Part shown: piece by piece, positions 1 through 10,008 of the stretch
How the letters are laid out: every line of letters starts with the position of its first letter
Numbering within the stretch: position 1 is the first letter of the stretch
Origin: Bedellia somnulentella
Lineage: Eukaryota; Arthropoda; Insecta; Lepidoptera; Bedelliidae
Assembly (NCBI GenBank): GCA_963576735.1
Contig: OY755198.1
Location: 2,728,001-2,792,000, forward strand
Direction of reading: 5' to 3'
DNA length: 64,000 nucleotides
Made by a program: the position numbers and the translations under genes
Notes under the pieces: model-generated
The model's database searches: none
What the model was told of the DNA's origin: nothing
The model's input: only the letters and a program-made list of their open reading frames with translations

Positions 1-176
1 CACATGACTAAGTACAACTCAGCCATGTGGGTTTCCTCACGATGTTTTCCCTCACCGTTAACAACCATGATAAATTAACCACACATATGTCTTTAGAAAA
101 GACAAATTGGTGTAGGCCCGACCGTTTGCACGATAACCGAGTGTTCTACCCACTGGGCTATCACGGTTATTTACAT
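1..176 (-). mobile_element. tRNA-headed SINE (SINE-T), cut by window start
   Basis: Antisense copy of the SINE family whose tRNA-like head reads 'tagcccagtggg' (A box) and then a B box. The head lies at about 100-176; the body runs off the left edge. The same body occurs full length at 19073-19436 and 27647-28016. It is not at the matching place in block B. Confidence 0.8.
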
Positions 177-326
177 ATCATTTTACATATCATAATCCGA
201 ATATTCGTTGCGTGGGAGAGAGAGAGATAAATGTTAATATGGGTAGAAGGGATAAGTATGTAATTGTTCTCGGCGTGAAGAGCAGACCTTCGGAACACAG
301 TTTAAAACGAAACTTTTTTCTTGCAG
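177..326 (+). other. end of GNL1 intron 2 (haplotype A)
   Basis: Intron DNA ending in a pyrimidine tract and 'ttgcag' at 321-326. Positions 205-300 hold one end of the inverted-repeat family seen complete at 1845-2905 (shared 'taaatgttaatatgggtaga'). Confidence 0.7.
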
Positions 327-474
327 CAAAGGTATAAATCCAGTTCCAGAAACTGACATGGAAGTGAATCCAAACATTTACTTTCCAGAAGATCTGTCTT
401 TCCCAAAAAGGCCTCCGTGGAATTTTGACATGTCTCCAGCACAACTTGATCAGCAGGAACAGCGGTATTTCAAT
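327..474 (+). CDS. GNL1: GNL1 exon 3 (haplotype A copy)
   Basis: Acceptor 'ttgcag' precedes and donor 'gtaagt' follows. The 148-nt exon starts with one base completing a codon and ends on a codon boundary. It encodes MEVNPNIYFPEDLSFPKRPP and then a WNFDMSPAQLDQQE stretch, matching the conserved 'FP(R/K)RPPW' block that precedes the GTPase domain of GNL1. The same exon is at 36561-36708 on the minus strand. GNL1 is a circularly permuted GTPase of the YlqF/YawG group, whose relatives act in nucleolar ribosome assembly. That role is known for relatives and inferred here. Confidence 0.93.
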
Positions 475-1047
475 GTAAGTTTCTATGTTAGAAATATCTG
501 TGGTATGACAGACGAAACCTCTGAAGTATTGTCTCCGTTTATTAATCTTCTTTACCCGTTTGATTCCCGAGGGGTGGTAACCTTACAAATTTAATTTGTA
601 AGATTAAAACCAGCTTAGAAGGATATTGTCGGCTTGAATCACCTGATTATCTGAAAATTAAGATGATTCCGTGCTTCGGAGGGCACGTTAACCACGGCAC
701 CAACGGGTCCCGGCTACTGTTACGGTATTAGTCGTTAGTCTGCCAACCCGCAATAGGGCAGCGTAGGGGACTATGGCCAAATCGCCCTATATAGGGTAGG
801 CTCGAGCCCCTTGGTGGGACATATATAGGCTGTGGGGATCAACTTTCTTATACATGTCTTTGAATTTTTAACACTTCAGACGCCTGCCTTTTTGAGCACA
901 TTCTCCATTTGATCTTCATGTTTTCTCTGTTTTTTTATTCTAATGGTATTACCATTGGCTCTATATAACTATTTTACAATTTAATTTGATACTTTCTATA
1001 TCTGTGAGTTACTATTCTAAGTTAAAATTCAATATATATATATATAT
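475..1047 (+). other. GNL1 intron 3, A copy, with repeat scraps
   Basis: Noncoding. Positions 571-606 contain 'ggtggtaaccttacaaa', the tail of another tRNA-derived SINE (compare 37262-37364); B lacks this piece at the same place. About 850-935 is an antisense scrap of the RTE-type LINE 3' region ('tttttgagcacattctcc'). Confidence 0.6.
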
Positions 1048-1305
1048 GGTGGTTAATTTATCACGGTTGTTAACGGTGAGGGAAAACATCGTGAGGAAAC
1101 CCACATGGCTGAGTTGTACTTAGTCATGTGATAGTGTATTCGTACAAAACGGCGATAGCCCTGCCCCCTATCACGTGAGTACACTGTCCATGCAAATCGT
1201 GGGTACTCTGAACACCAGGTGACAATGTCACGTGATGTTCAGAAGTATTAGTACTTCTGCCAACCCCTTCGAGAATATTCGGCGTGAACGTTTATGTTAT
1301 TTTAT
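1048..1305 (+). mobile_element. SINE-T, 5'-truncated, ending next to exon 4 acceptor
   Basis: 3' two thirds of SINE-T, ending 'ggcgtgaacgtttatgttat'. It is flanked by a perfect 15-bp duplication 'gttaaaattcaatat' (1021-1035 and 1306-1320). The end lies 29 nt upstream of exon 4. The same insertion is in block B (35752-36004), so it predates the split of the haplotypes. Confidence 0.9.
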
Positions 1306-1334
1306 GTTAAAATTCAATATGTTTTTTTTTTCAG

Positions 1335-1475
1335 GAATACATAAGCACATTAGAAAAATCCGAATATTGGAAAGAAATGTCCTATTTTGAATTGAATCTA
1401 GAAACTTGGCGGCAATTATGGAGAGTCATGGAAATGTGTGATGTTCTACTGTTAATAACTGATGTTAGATATACG
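1335..1475 (+). CDS. GNL1: GNL1 exon 4 (haplotype A copy)
   Basis: The exon follows a T-rich tract and 'tcag', and is followed by 'gtaaga'. Its 141 nt are exactly 47 codons. It encodes EYISTLEKSEYWKEMSYFEL and the diagnostic GNL1 segment NLETWRQLWRVMEMCDVLLL, then ITDVRYT. This is the start of the permuted GTPase domain, where the strand before G4 ends in 'D.R'. The minus-strand twin is 35581-35721. Confidence 0.95.
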
Positions 1476-1566
1476 GTAAGATACATTCTTTATATACTCT
1501 TGTTTCTTGTAAAAAACGATTTTTATTTTATTTTATATACATTACTAGGTGCAATAAATGATTTGA

Positions 1567-1700
1567 ATTTGACCCGACAGACTTTGTACTGTCAAATTTG
1601 TTTATTACAAAAGTTAAGGCGTTTTTCCGGTACTACATACATACATACGTTATTCACGGCTATAAATCCCTTGAAGGGATAGCCAGAGCTAGGGAATTAT
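1567..1700. repeat. scraps of two interspersed repeats in intron 4
   Basis: 1567-1632 carries 'gacccgacagactttgtact', part of a repeat also seen at 5863, 40867 and 33084. Positions 1635-1698 are the reversed 3' end of SINE-A (tail 'catacatacata', then 'ggctataaatccc'). Confidence 0.6.
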
Positions 1701-1844
1701 ACATTATACATTTAATTATACATTTAATAAAGCAGTAATATATTTCTTCTCGTAGGTATTGTAATAAGTTAGGGTTTTATCTATATATATAACTTATAAT
1801 TAGTTATATATATTATAACTAATTTACATATCTTACAGTATTGC

Positions 1845-2905
1845 GCCGAGAACGATAATTGGCATACTTATCTCTTCTACCCATATTAACATTTATTTCT
1901 ATCTCCCTCGCACGATCGAATATTCGGCAATTGAAATTTTGATATGTACTACTCTGTGTAACCGAGTAACTGTGTAATCGCCGAGGACTCAAAACTATGA
2001 CCAACAAAAAATGTAGTTTAAAACAAATTAAATGACAGATCCCGCTCAAAAAACGTATAATAACTGGCGACGAGACATGGGTTTATGAGTACGACATGCA
2101 AACAAGCCAACAGTCTCCAGAATGGCGTCTCGAAAACGAGCCGAAACCCAAAAAACCGCGGCAAAGTCGCTCCAAAATCAAGGTGATGCTGACAGTTTTT
2201 TTTGACTTTTGACCGTGGTGTGGTTCATTCCGAATTCCTTCCAGAGGGAGAAACAGTGAATAAAGAATATTATTTAGGCGTCATGAAGCGTTTGCGTGAG
2301 AGTATCCGCCGAAAACGTCCAGATTTGTGGCAACACAACTCATGGATGCTGCACAATGATAATGCACCATCACACACAGCCATTATAGTGAAAGAGATTT
2401 TAGCGAAAAATTCAACAAAAATTCTCGACCAAGCACCGTATTCACCTGATATGGCTCCCTCTGACTTTTTTTTATTTGTCAAGTTAAAATTACCACTTCG
2501 AGGAAAACGTTTTGAGTCGATAGAAGCCATAAAAGGAAATTCGCTGAATGAGCGAAAGGCCATACCGCAAATAGCCTATGAAAAATGTATGGAAGACTGG
2601 GTGAAGCGGCCTAGGATGGGGCCTACTTTGAAGGCGATAAAATAAATTTAGATGAATAATTAGTATTTTTTATTTTATTGACAAATTCCCGATACTTAGT
2701 ACACAGAATGTATAGAACATATAAATATCGGCGCTTTCTATTCGATGAAACCAACGACGACTACGGCGCTGTCGTTGGATTCGTCGAATATCACCATGTG
2801 TTCTCAGAAATGTCAAAATCTGAAAATTCGATCGTGCGAGGGAGAAAGAAATAAATTTTAATATGGGTTAGAAGATATAAGTATGCCTATTATCATTCTC
2901 GATGT
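1845..2905. mobile_element. inverted-repeat DNA element carrying a mariner fragment
   Basis: The ends are about 75 bp inverted copies of each other: left 1848-1930 and right 2830-2905 share 'tccctcgcacgatcgaat' and 'cccatatta'. A decayed mariner transposase lies between. The same element is at about 31830-32875 in block B. The exact boundaries are uncertain. Confidence 0.6.
2049..2645 (+). pseudogene. mariner transposase fragment (C-terminal part)
   Basis: The first catalytic Asp region reads ITGDETWVYEYD at about 2065. A frameshift in the T-run near 2195-2212 separates it from the rest. The downstream frame (2202-2645) contains HNDNAPSH and YSPDMAPSDFFLF, with 34 residues between the second and third Asp, as in DD34D mariners. 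The N-terminal DNA-binding half is missing. This is an old relic shared with block B. Confidence 0.85.
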
Positions 2906-2949
2906 AGTGGGGACCCTCTGAACTAAAGTCCTTTATTTTTTGTTCACAG

Positions 2950-3157
2950 CCCTGTATGTTCCCCCCATCTCTATACAAATACATCCGGGATCAAAAAAAG
3001 GAGATGATCCTGGTACTAAATAAGATAGATTTGGTCCCGGCCATGGTGGTAGCCGCTTGGACACAATTCTACTTGGATAACTATCCGGGACTCAAAGTGG
3101 TATATTTCACTGTCTGTCCGGCTTATAACCTTAGGGTTGGGACAAGTGATAAGGCAG
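2950..3157 (+). CDS. GNL1: GNL1 exon 5 (haplotype A copy), G4 motif
   Basis: Acceptor 'ttcacag', donor 'gttagt'; 208 nt, ending one base into a codon. It encodes CMFPPSLYKYIRDQKK and then LVLNKIDLVPAMVVAAW. NKID is the guanine-specificity motif (G4), at about residues 201-204 of the full protein. It comes before the P-loop, which is the hallmark of circular permutation. The YPGLKVVYFT strand follows. Twin at 31578-31785. Confidence 0.96.
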
Positions 3158-3376
3158 GTTAGTAATTAAATATTCCTATTTATATTAAAGGCCTACTTAA
3201 TTAGGGTTCTGCATCAAAAGGTTAAAATTATTACTGAAAATTACGGAATTGCTGAAAATTTGTTGCTTGAATTGTATCTACTAAACTGAGATATTGTGGA
3301 GGAAAAGGGAAGATCTTCCGCCAGGCGGTGGTATGCCTGGGGACCGCGGTCCAACTGTATTGAGTTGGAACTTGTA
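3158..3376 (+). other. start of GNL1 intron 5, A copy
   Basis: The first ~130 bp match the start of the same intron in block B; after that the haplotypes diverge. No gene is visible. Confidence 0.5.
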
Positions 3377-4976
3377 TATGTCGCAGCCCACTGGATAAAT
3401 CAGCCAGCTGACAAAGCAGCTAGCCGCTTAATTAAACGCCGGCTCCTAGTAAAGGGCTAAACTTCAGTAAGCCATTTAGTTGAACACAACGTCCAACCAC
3501 TTGGCTGAACGTTATATCGCCGTCTGGTTATTTAGGGTGACTATGAGATTTTATGCAGCATGAAAATAAAACCAAATAACTTTAAATAATAACTTGTATT
3601 AAATTAAAAAAATAATGCAAAGAGTGTGCTACAAAATTATGGGTAGATATTTAAATAGGCATCTAAAAATAAATACGCATCATACTTTAAAAAAACTCGG
3701 GTACTTATTGTGGCAGCAATACTTTAATTTATTTATTTAATACAATATTTACAATTAAATGGCACAAAGCTTTGGCACACTAGCTCGCAATTGCAATACA
3801 TGTAACTTCAGTATTATCATTTAAGCTTTCAGTTTGTTAAAGCCCCTAGCGGACTTTAATATACTAACTTTATGGGACAGCTATAAGACCTAGGATCATA
3901 ACCTATCAATCTATATATGTACGCCTAAATCCCTGAGGGGTAGGTAGAGATTACCTCTATCCTACCGACGGCCTAACAACCCTAAAACCCTAAGTCCCTA
4001 GCCCTAACCATACAAGTTGAAATATATAAATATATGAATAAGTACGGGAATGTCTGTATACCGGGAGACCTAAGGTTGGTAGGATATAGGAGGTGGTACG
4101 ATAATCACTTGTCAGTTACACAGACTCATGCAACTGCGAAGGCTAAAGGTGTCTTGGCCACAGTGATGGAAGGGTAAGGAAGTGGTAGGTAAGTAATAGT
4201 CGGAGTCAAAGGTAGAAAGAGACTTTATTTACATTTTTCACAGTATTTATATGAAATTATATGTTTGTATTGATCTATACGGATGATGCATTTCTTTGTG
4301 TGCGTTTTCTGTTGTCAGCGTTTCGTCTAACCGGATGACAGTTAATTGCCCCAGATTTATATTGCTGATGTTCACACTTGAACACAGTTTCATTCTGTAT
4401 GATTTTCAAACTAAATGGCTCTGATTCAGAATATAGGCCAGGATTTGTTTCAACTTGAATGACAACAGATACATGTGTATTAATAGGCTAGGCCCTAGGT
4501 AAAATACGCAACATGGGATTAAATGCTCTTCATTCCCAACCACCATAACATCATACTTGTGCGTCCAATAATATTACATTGTTTGATTATAATTCATGGT
4601 CACCTTAGCATTTTGTATATAATTTATAACCTCCAAAACTTTCCAAATAGTCGCCAAAACTGCTATCATCTGCTAGGGCTGGTGTATTTATTGAAATTTC
4701 CATGATTGAACACTTTTAAATAGTTATTCTATTAATTTTAACAGAAAAATAATGTAAAATGAAACTTGAAAATATAAATTACTAAATTCAAATCACCCGC
4801 CTGACTTAACGTCAGCCCAAACCAACGGGCTGACTATTCAATCAGCCGGGTGATTGGACGTTCAGTGACGACAATTCATTTTACAAGCGGGCTAGCCTTT
4901 TAACTAGGAGCCGGCGTTTAATTAAGCGGCTAGCTGTTTAATGAGCTGGCTGATTTAACCAGTTGGCTGCGACATA
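3377..4976. mobile_element. 1.6-kb inverted-repeat DNA element with TA flanks
   Basis: Starts 'tatgtcgcagcc' and ends with its reverse complement 'ggctgcgacata', flanked by TA on both sides. The outer ~95 bp of each arm match closely (shared 'ttaattaaacgccggctcct'), followed by subterminal motifs containing CAGCC. It is absent from block B. TA flanks suggest the Tc1/mariner superfamily, but no transposase was found inside. Confidence 0.7.
4275..4486 (-). other. exon-like open frame inside the 1.6-kb element
   Basis: Minus-strand frame of about 70 codons without a stop and without an internal ATG. It includes ETNPGLYSESEPFSLK and then NETVFKCEHQQYKSG. The lack of a start codon and its place inside a mobile element suggest a captured exon or transposon coding scrap. 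Family not recognised. Confidence 0.3.
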
Positions 4977-5171
4977 TATATATTAAACATTTTAGAAACT
5001 TCGATTGCGCGATGTACGATTTGTATGGCGAGTCTTGATGACGCGTGTGACGTATATTACTTGGTTTCGTGTTGCTGTGGAATGTGATACTTCTTGCACT
5101 GTCAGCGTTTCTATGTAGTGCGCGTCATTATGTACTGATAGCGCGTCGCTACAATATCTAGAAAGTTCAAC

Positions 5172-5400
5172 ATACGTATACTCACGGCTGTAAATCTCTA
5201 GAATAGGTAGCCACAGCTTTAGACTAAGAAATTTATTAGTCACTTTTGGAAGTTGAACGGGGATAAGATTGCAAAATAAATGTTGTTAGTGAAGGCTCTT
5301 CAACCACATCTCCCAATAGTCACTTAAAAAGCCCCAAAACCCTTAGTTGCCTCTTACTAGCATCCACTAGAATAAATGGGGTAGTGCTATTCTTTGCTAC
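5172..5400 (-). mobile_element. SINE-A copy, diverged
   Basis: Reversed SINE-A: 'tatactcacggctgtaaatc' at the left, 'aatggggtagtgctattct' at the right. The matching copy in block B is 31290-31480. Confidence 0.8.
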
Positions 5401-5450
5401 ACAACATCAAATACACCTGGTACTAAACAGGATATATTTGGTACAGTGGA
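5400..5450 (+). pseudogene. relic of a duplicated GNL1 exon 5
   Basis: 'acacctggtactaaacagga' followed by 'tatatttggt' resembles the exon 5 segment coding LVLNKIDLV. A longer version survives in block B (31088-31290). Confidence 0.55.
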
Positions 5451-5594
5451 TATTATAGACCCATAATAATGTCAAAAATCGCTTTAACATACGAATAAAT
5501 TAATATTTAATTTTTAACCCCCCTGTATTTCATTGAAAATATGGTGATTACCTTACTAAAATGCATTGTACTGCATCCAATATTCTTCCAAAAG

Positions 5595-5768
5595 GTCTAC
5601 AAATTCGTCGTCGCAAAGGCCGTCAAAGGATGTGTGTAGAGGGCGCCACTAAACTTTTTGAGGCTTGCAAGGAGATTGTAGGAGATAGAGTGGACCTATC
5701 TTCGTGGGAGAAGAAGATTAGAGATGAGAGTAGCGTCGAATTTGATGATGAAGAGGAAACTGAAGTTG
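5595..5768 (+). CDS. GNL1: GNL1 exon 6 (haplotype A copy)
   Basis: The acceptor is 'ccaaaag', chosen because exon 5 ends one base into a codon and needs two bases here. The 174-nt exon ends one base into a codon before 'gtaagg'. It encodes LQIRRRKGRQRMCVEGATKL, then FEACKEIVGDRVDLSSWEKK and an acidic stretch EFDDEEETEV. The VDLSSW block is conserved in GNL1. This is a linker between G4 and the P-loop. Twin at 30336-30509, one residue different (DDE versus DEE). Confidence 0.92.
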
Positions 5769-5862
5769 GTAAGGGTTATGGTGATTTTTTTAATGTGATT
5801 CTAACCGTTATAGCATGTTAACTTACGTTAATATATTTTACCTATATACTTATTACTAGCTG

Positions 5863-6185
5863 ACCCGACAGACTTCGTACTGTCAACAGTGTAAACTTTC
5901 ACGTCCTCAATATGAAATATTTAACTGACCCGTTGAGGGTCTCTGTCATGCGATGAGAAAAAAGGTGTTTTTCATAGTGTCCTCACCATTTTTTCACTTT
6001 ATAAATTTTAAGTTTATTAGTATAGTAGTTTCGGCTGAGCATTGATTCTGAGTCAGTTTTGCCATTTTTTTAAGTAAAATGGATTGAACTCCTAATAAAA
6101 AGTATCCTATGTGTTAATTTGAATTTAAGACCTTTGAATTGTAACGTCAACATCTAATAATAAAAATTAATTTATACATATATTT
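5863..6185 (+). repeat. left part of a lepidopteran interspersed repeat
   Basis: Begins 'ctagctgacccgacagactt', a family seen repeatedly here (1567, 40867, 56312). In block B the flanks of this insertion are joined directly ('tatacttattatttgtagag'), so 5863-16875 is one A-specific nested insertion. Confidence 0.6.
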
Positions 6186-6960
6186 AGCCACGAATATCAT
6201 ATCAAAACAGTGAAATACCTTAGTGGGAACCCTTTTTTCAACATCTATCGTTATCCACATCGGAAGACCCTGTGGCTGCTTTTACAGCTCAAGTGAAATC
6301 TTAGTTTGTCAAGTGATTGGAGAAATCAAGCGTTCGAGTAAAATCTGTGCTCTTTCTTATGTGGAATATACTAGACTCTCAGTGACGTGCTATTTAAGAA
6401 ATGTGTTCGGAGTGACCGAAAGAAATAATGAAATAATGGAATAACCACCCACTGAGTAAGTACCTAGAAGAAGTAGACAAACTACATCTATTACTTATTC
6501 GGGAAAATACCCGCCCAGGGTTTCCAACAAAGGGTTCTACGGAATATTACTCCTATAATCTTACAACAATTGCCAAAAGATTTAAGATACTGCAGTTAAA
6601 ACAATTCGCACAAAAATTACTCCATCAATACTAAATTATTTTTGAAACCATCACTGCCATCTACCATCCGCGCCGTAAAGTTAACAACAAACTGACATTC
6701 TGGATCTATTGAGACAAATTAATCAGACTTTTGATAGTTCAACATTAAATCTGTAGAGAGAGCTACTTGAGAGCAAATTATAACTCTGAACTAGGAAATT
6801 CAATCAATCTAACAGCGCCATCTTTGAAAAGGCCAAAGAACTTTGTGATTTTTGTAAACACAAATAAAAATAATTGTATTGGATTTTTTGTAATAGTTCT
6901 CAGGAAGTCCGCTAGAGTGAGTCACTTTGAATATTCATCGTTACTATATTCCAAATTGAA
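6186..6960 (+). other. probable 5' UTR of the CR1-type LINE
   Basis: Noncoding stretch upstream of the LINE's first reading frame. The real 5' end of the element could not be fixed, so part may belong to the host repeat. Confidence 0.35.
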
Positions 6961-6962
6961 TA

Positions 6963-7150
6963 ATGAATTGCGGGGTGTGTGACTTGATTCTGAAGCTCAC
7001 CTCAAGAGATAATCCAGTCATAAAATGTAATGTACACAGTGCCCCATTCAATACCATTCACTGTGTCTCAACATCAACAAGGAAGAATTGCGAAAACTTC
7101 GAAGTCTGGCCACCAGTTTTATTTGTCCTAAGTGCAAAATCATAAACAAA
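6963..7150 (+). pseudogene. PHD finger of LINE ORF1, frameshifted
   Basis: CGVC near 6968-6980 and KCN near 7020-7030 are in one frame; CTQC, YHSLC and FICPKC (to about 7137) are in the next. Together they follow the Cys4-His-Cys3 spacing of a PHD finger, a domain reported in CR1-type ORF1 proteins. One single-base shift near 7030-7045 breaks it. Confidence 0.6.
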
Positions 7151-8038
7151 ACAAGAATTAACGACTCAACCCCTGCTAGTCCTCTGGCCTTTAAAGAAAA
7201 ACAAACGATTAGTACCGCTACAGAAAGTGAATTTGTTGCCTCTATCACGAAGGCTTCCGACATAATGGTTACATCTGGGCTGCCAGCCAGTATCACAGAT
7301 ACCTTTAAATCAACCCTGAAAAATCTCGAGGACGCTTTTAATCACATGAAAGATGAAATGCGTTCATTCACCAAATCACTGAATCATACCACAGACCAAA
7401 TGACTACTTTCCAAAATGAGATAAGTGAAATGAAATCCAAGCTTAAAGACTTCGAAAAGTTCAAGTTTGAGGTGACAACTCTAAAAGCCGAAGTAAGCGA
7501 ACTCCGCCAAGAACTTTCTCAGCGAGAACAATACAGCTTCCTCAAAGATGTGGAGATCACTGGGGTCACGGAAAACAGAAATGAAAACCTCGACAATATT
7601 GTCACCCTATTATCATCACAACTCAGCGTTGATATGAAACCTCAAGACATTGATGGAATTAAACGTATTGGGCTGAGAGGAGGAGGAGCCGGAGTGGCGG
7701 ATCGTCCTCGGCCTATTATTCTTACGCTGACCCGCAGAGCCACAAGAGACCAGATATTGAAAGCTGCCCGGGTCCGAAGAAACCTCACCACGGAATCAAT
7801 ACAAGTACCGGGAACAACCCACAATATTTATATAAATGAGCATCTTACCAAGGAAAACAGGATATTGTATAGTAAAGCTCGGTCTAAAGGAAAAGAAGTT
7901 CAATTTAAATATGTCTGGGTAAAGAATGGAAATATTTATATGAGAAGAACTGAAACCAGCCCCGTACAACGTATTAACTCAGAAGATTACCTGGATCGTC
8001 TTGTTAATAAAGGCTCACCTCCTGAGCAGCATTCCTAA
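7076..8038 (+). CDS. LINE ORF1 protein (coiled coil, FP-like C terminus)
   Basis: About 320 codons in frame, entered from the broken PHD finger; the true start is upstream. Residues 80-150 are heptad-rich (EISEMKSKLKDFEKFKFEV), as in coiled coils. The C-terminal third reads QFKYVWVKNGNIYMRR and SEDYLDRL. This resembles the baculovirus FP25-like domain that recurs in insect LINE ORF1 proteins (recognised by eye, not by search). The expected role is an RNA-binding chaperone in the LINE ribonucleoprotein. Confidence 0.7.
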   Translation, partial: NKEELRKLRSLATSFICPKCKIINKTRINDSTPASPLAFKEKQTISTATESEFVASITKASDIMVTSGLPASITDTFKSTLKNLEDAFNHMKDEMRSFTKSLNHTTDQMTTFQNEISEMKSKLKDFEKFKFEVTTLKAEVSELRQELSQREQYSFLKDVEITGVTENRNENLDNIVTLLSSQLSVDMKPQDIDGIKRIGLRGGGAGVADRPRPIILTLTRRATRDQILKAARVRRNLTTESIQVPGTTHNIYINEHLTKENRILYSKARSKGKEVQFKYVWVKNGNIYMRRTETSPVQRINSEDYLDRLVNKGSPPEQHS

Positions 8039-8144
8039 TATGAATGTGACTATCGTAATCTTTTCACGCACACCAATGGTAAATTGTATTAATTTAATTA
8101 ATTTACTTAATCTTTTTTCACCTATAAACCATCACTTTAATCAC

Positions 8145-9975
8145 CCACCCATATGTAAAGCACCCAACTCAATTAGACTATATTAAGTAAACCTACTTGT
8201 CTTAATGCTACTATGTATCTTGTTAATGCTCTTGAATACTACCACTGAAGGCTGCTCTTCAAAGATTCTAATGAATGATGTTATTTATGTTGCTCACAAC
8301 CATGCTGTTATCAATATTGCATTTTACCTTTTCAATATCATTATTATAACAAAATCATATTACAATCTTATGATATTTTTATATACTACTAAATTGTATG
8401 TCCAAAATCTGTTCATAGTGTTCTCATCTATCATAATTAATCGACCACCCATATGTAAAGCACCCAACGCAATTAGACTATATTATGTAAACCTACTTGT
8501 CCTAATGCTACTATGTATCTTGTTAATGCTCTTGAATACTACCACTGAAGGCTGCTCTTCAAAGATTCTAATGAATGATGTTATTTATGTTGCTCACAAC
8601 CTTGCTGTTATCAATATTGCATTTTACCTTTTCAATATCATTATTATAACAAAATCATATTACAATCTTATGATATTTTTATATACTACTAAATTGTATG
8701 TCCAAAATCTGTTCATAGTGTTCTCATCTATCATAATTAATCGACCACCCATATGTAAAGCACCCAACTCAATTAGACTATATTATGTAAACCTACTCGT
8801 CTTAATGCTACTATGTACCTTGTTAATGCTCTTGAATACTACCACTGAAGGCTGCTCTTCAAAGATTCTAATGAATGATGTTATTTATGTTGCTCACAAC
8901 CTTGCTGTTATCAATATTGCATTTTACCTTTTCAATATCATTATTATAACAAAATCATATTACAATCTTATGATATTTTTATATAATACTAAATTGTATG
9001 TCCAAAATCTGTTCATAGTGTTCTCATCTATCATAATTAATCGACCACCCATATGTAAAGCACCCAACTCAATTAGACTATATTAAGTAAACCTACTTGT
9101 CTTAATGCTACTATGTACCTTGTTAATGCTCTTGAATACTACCACTGAAGGCTGCTCTTCAAAGATTCTAATGAATGATGTTATTTATGTTGCTCACAAC
9201 CTTGCTGTTATCAATATTGCATTTTACCTTTTCAATATCATTATTATAACAAAATCATATTACAATCTTATGATATTTTTATATAATACTAAATTGTATG
9301 TCCAAAATCTGTTCATAGTGTTCTCATCTATCATAATTAATCGACCACCCATATGTAAAGCACCCAACTCAATTAGACTATATTATGTAAACCAACTTGT
9401 CTTAATGCTACTATGTATCTTGTTAATGCTCTTGAATACTACCACTGAAGGCTGCTCTTCAAAGATTCTAATGAATGATGCTATTTATGTTGCTCACAAC
9501 CTTGCTGTTATCAATATTGCATTTTACCTTTTCAATATCATTATTATAACAAAATCATATTACCATCTTATGATATTTTTATATACTACTAAATTGTATG
9601 TCCAAAATCTGTTCATAGTGTTCTCATCTATCATAATTAATCGACCACCCATATGTAAAGCACCCAACTCAGTTAGACTATATTATGTAAACCTACTCGT
9701 CTTAATGCTACTATGTACCTTAGTAATGCTCTTATTTACTACCACTGAAGGCTGCTCTTCAAAGCTTCTTGTAAATGGTATTACCTATGTTGCTCAGAAC
9801 CACGATGTAAACAATATTGCCCATTACCTATTCAAGTTAATAAACAGAACTAAATCATATTACAATTTCAAAATATTATTATTTTATAATCTGTATGTTC
9901 AGAATCTGTTCAAAGTTTTCACTTATATCATACCTAATTACCCTCTCAATTGTAATACACCCAACTCAACTTTAT
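8145..9975 (+). repeat. six 300-bp tandem units between LINE ORF1 and ORF2
   Basis: Units start at 8145, 8445, 8745, 9045, 9345 and 9645 with 'ccacccatatgtaaagcacc'. The first five differ at only a few positions; the sixth is clearly diverged, and a short partial seventh follows. 300 is a multiple of three, so one hydrophobic frame stays open across units except where 'tattatgtaa' is 'tattaagtaa' (units 1 and 4). The sequence is low in complexity and probably noncoding. Confidence 0.95.
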
Positions 9976-10008
9976 TTAATTCTAATTTTGCTTTGTATAG
10001 TTTTTATT

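Noticed and set aside
2270..2563. Minus-strand frame opposite the mariner fragment (and its twin at 32150-32443)
   Set aside because: Shadow of the transposase reading frame.
8145..9975. Regular spacing suggesting a CRISPR-like array
   Set aside because: Units are 300 bp, nearly identical throughout, with no spacers; the genome is eukaryotic.
8205..10008. Long hydrophobic open frames across the 300-bp tandem repeats
   Set aside because: They exist because the unit length is a multiple of three and the DNA is AT-rich; frames are closed in two units and composition is low in complexity.
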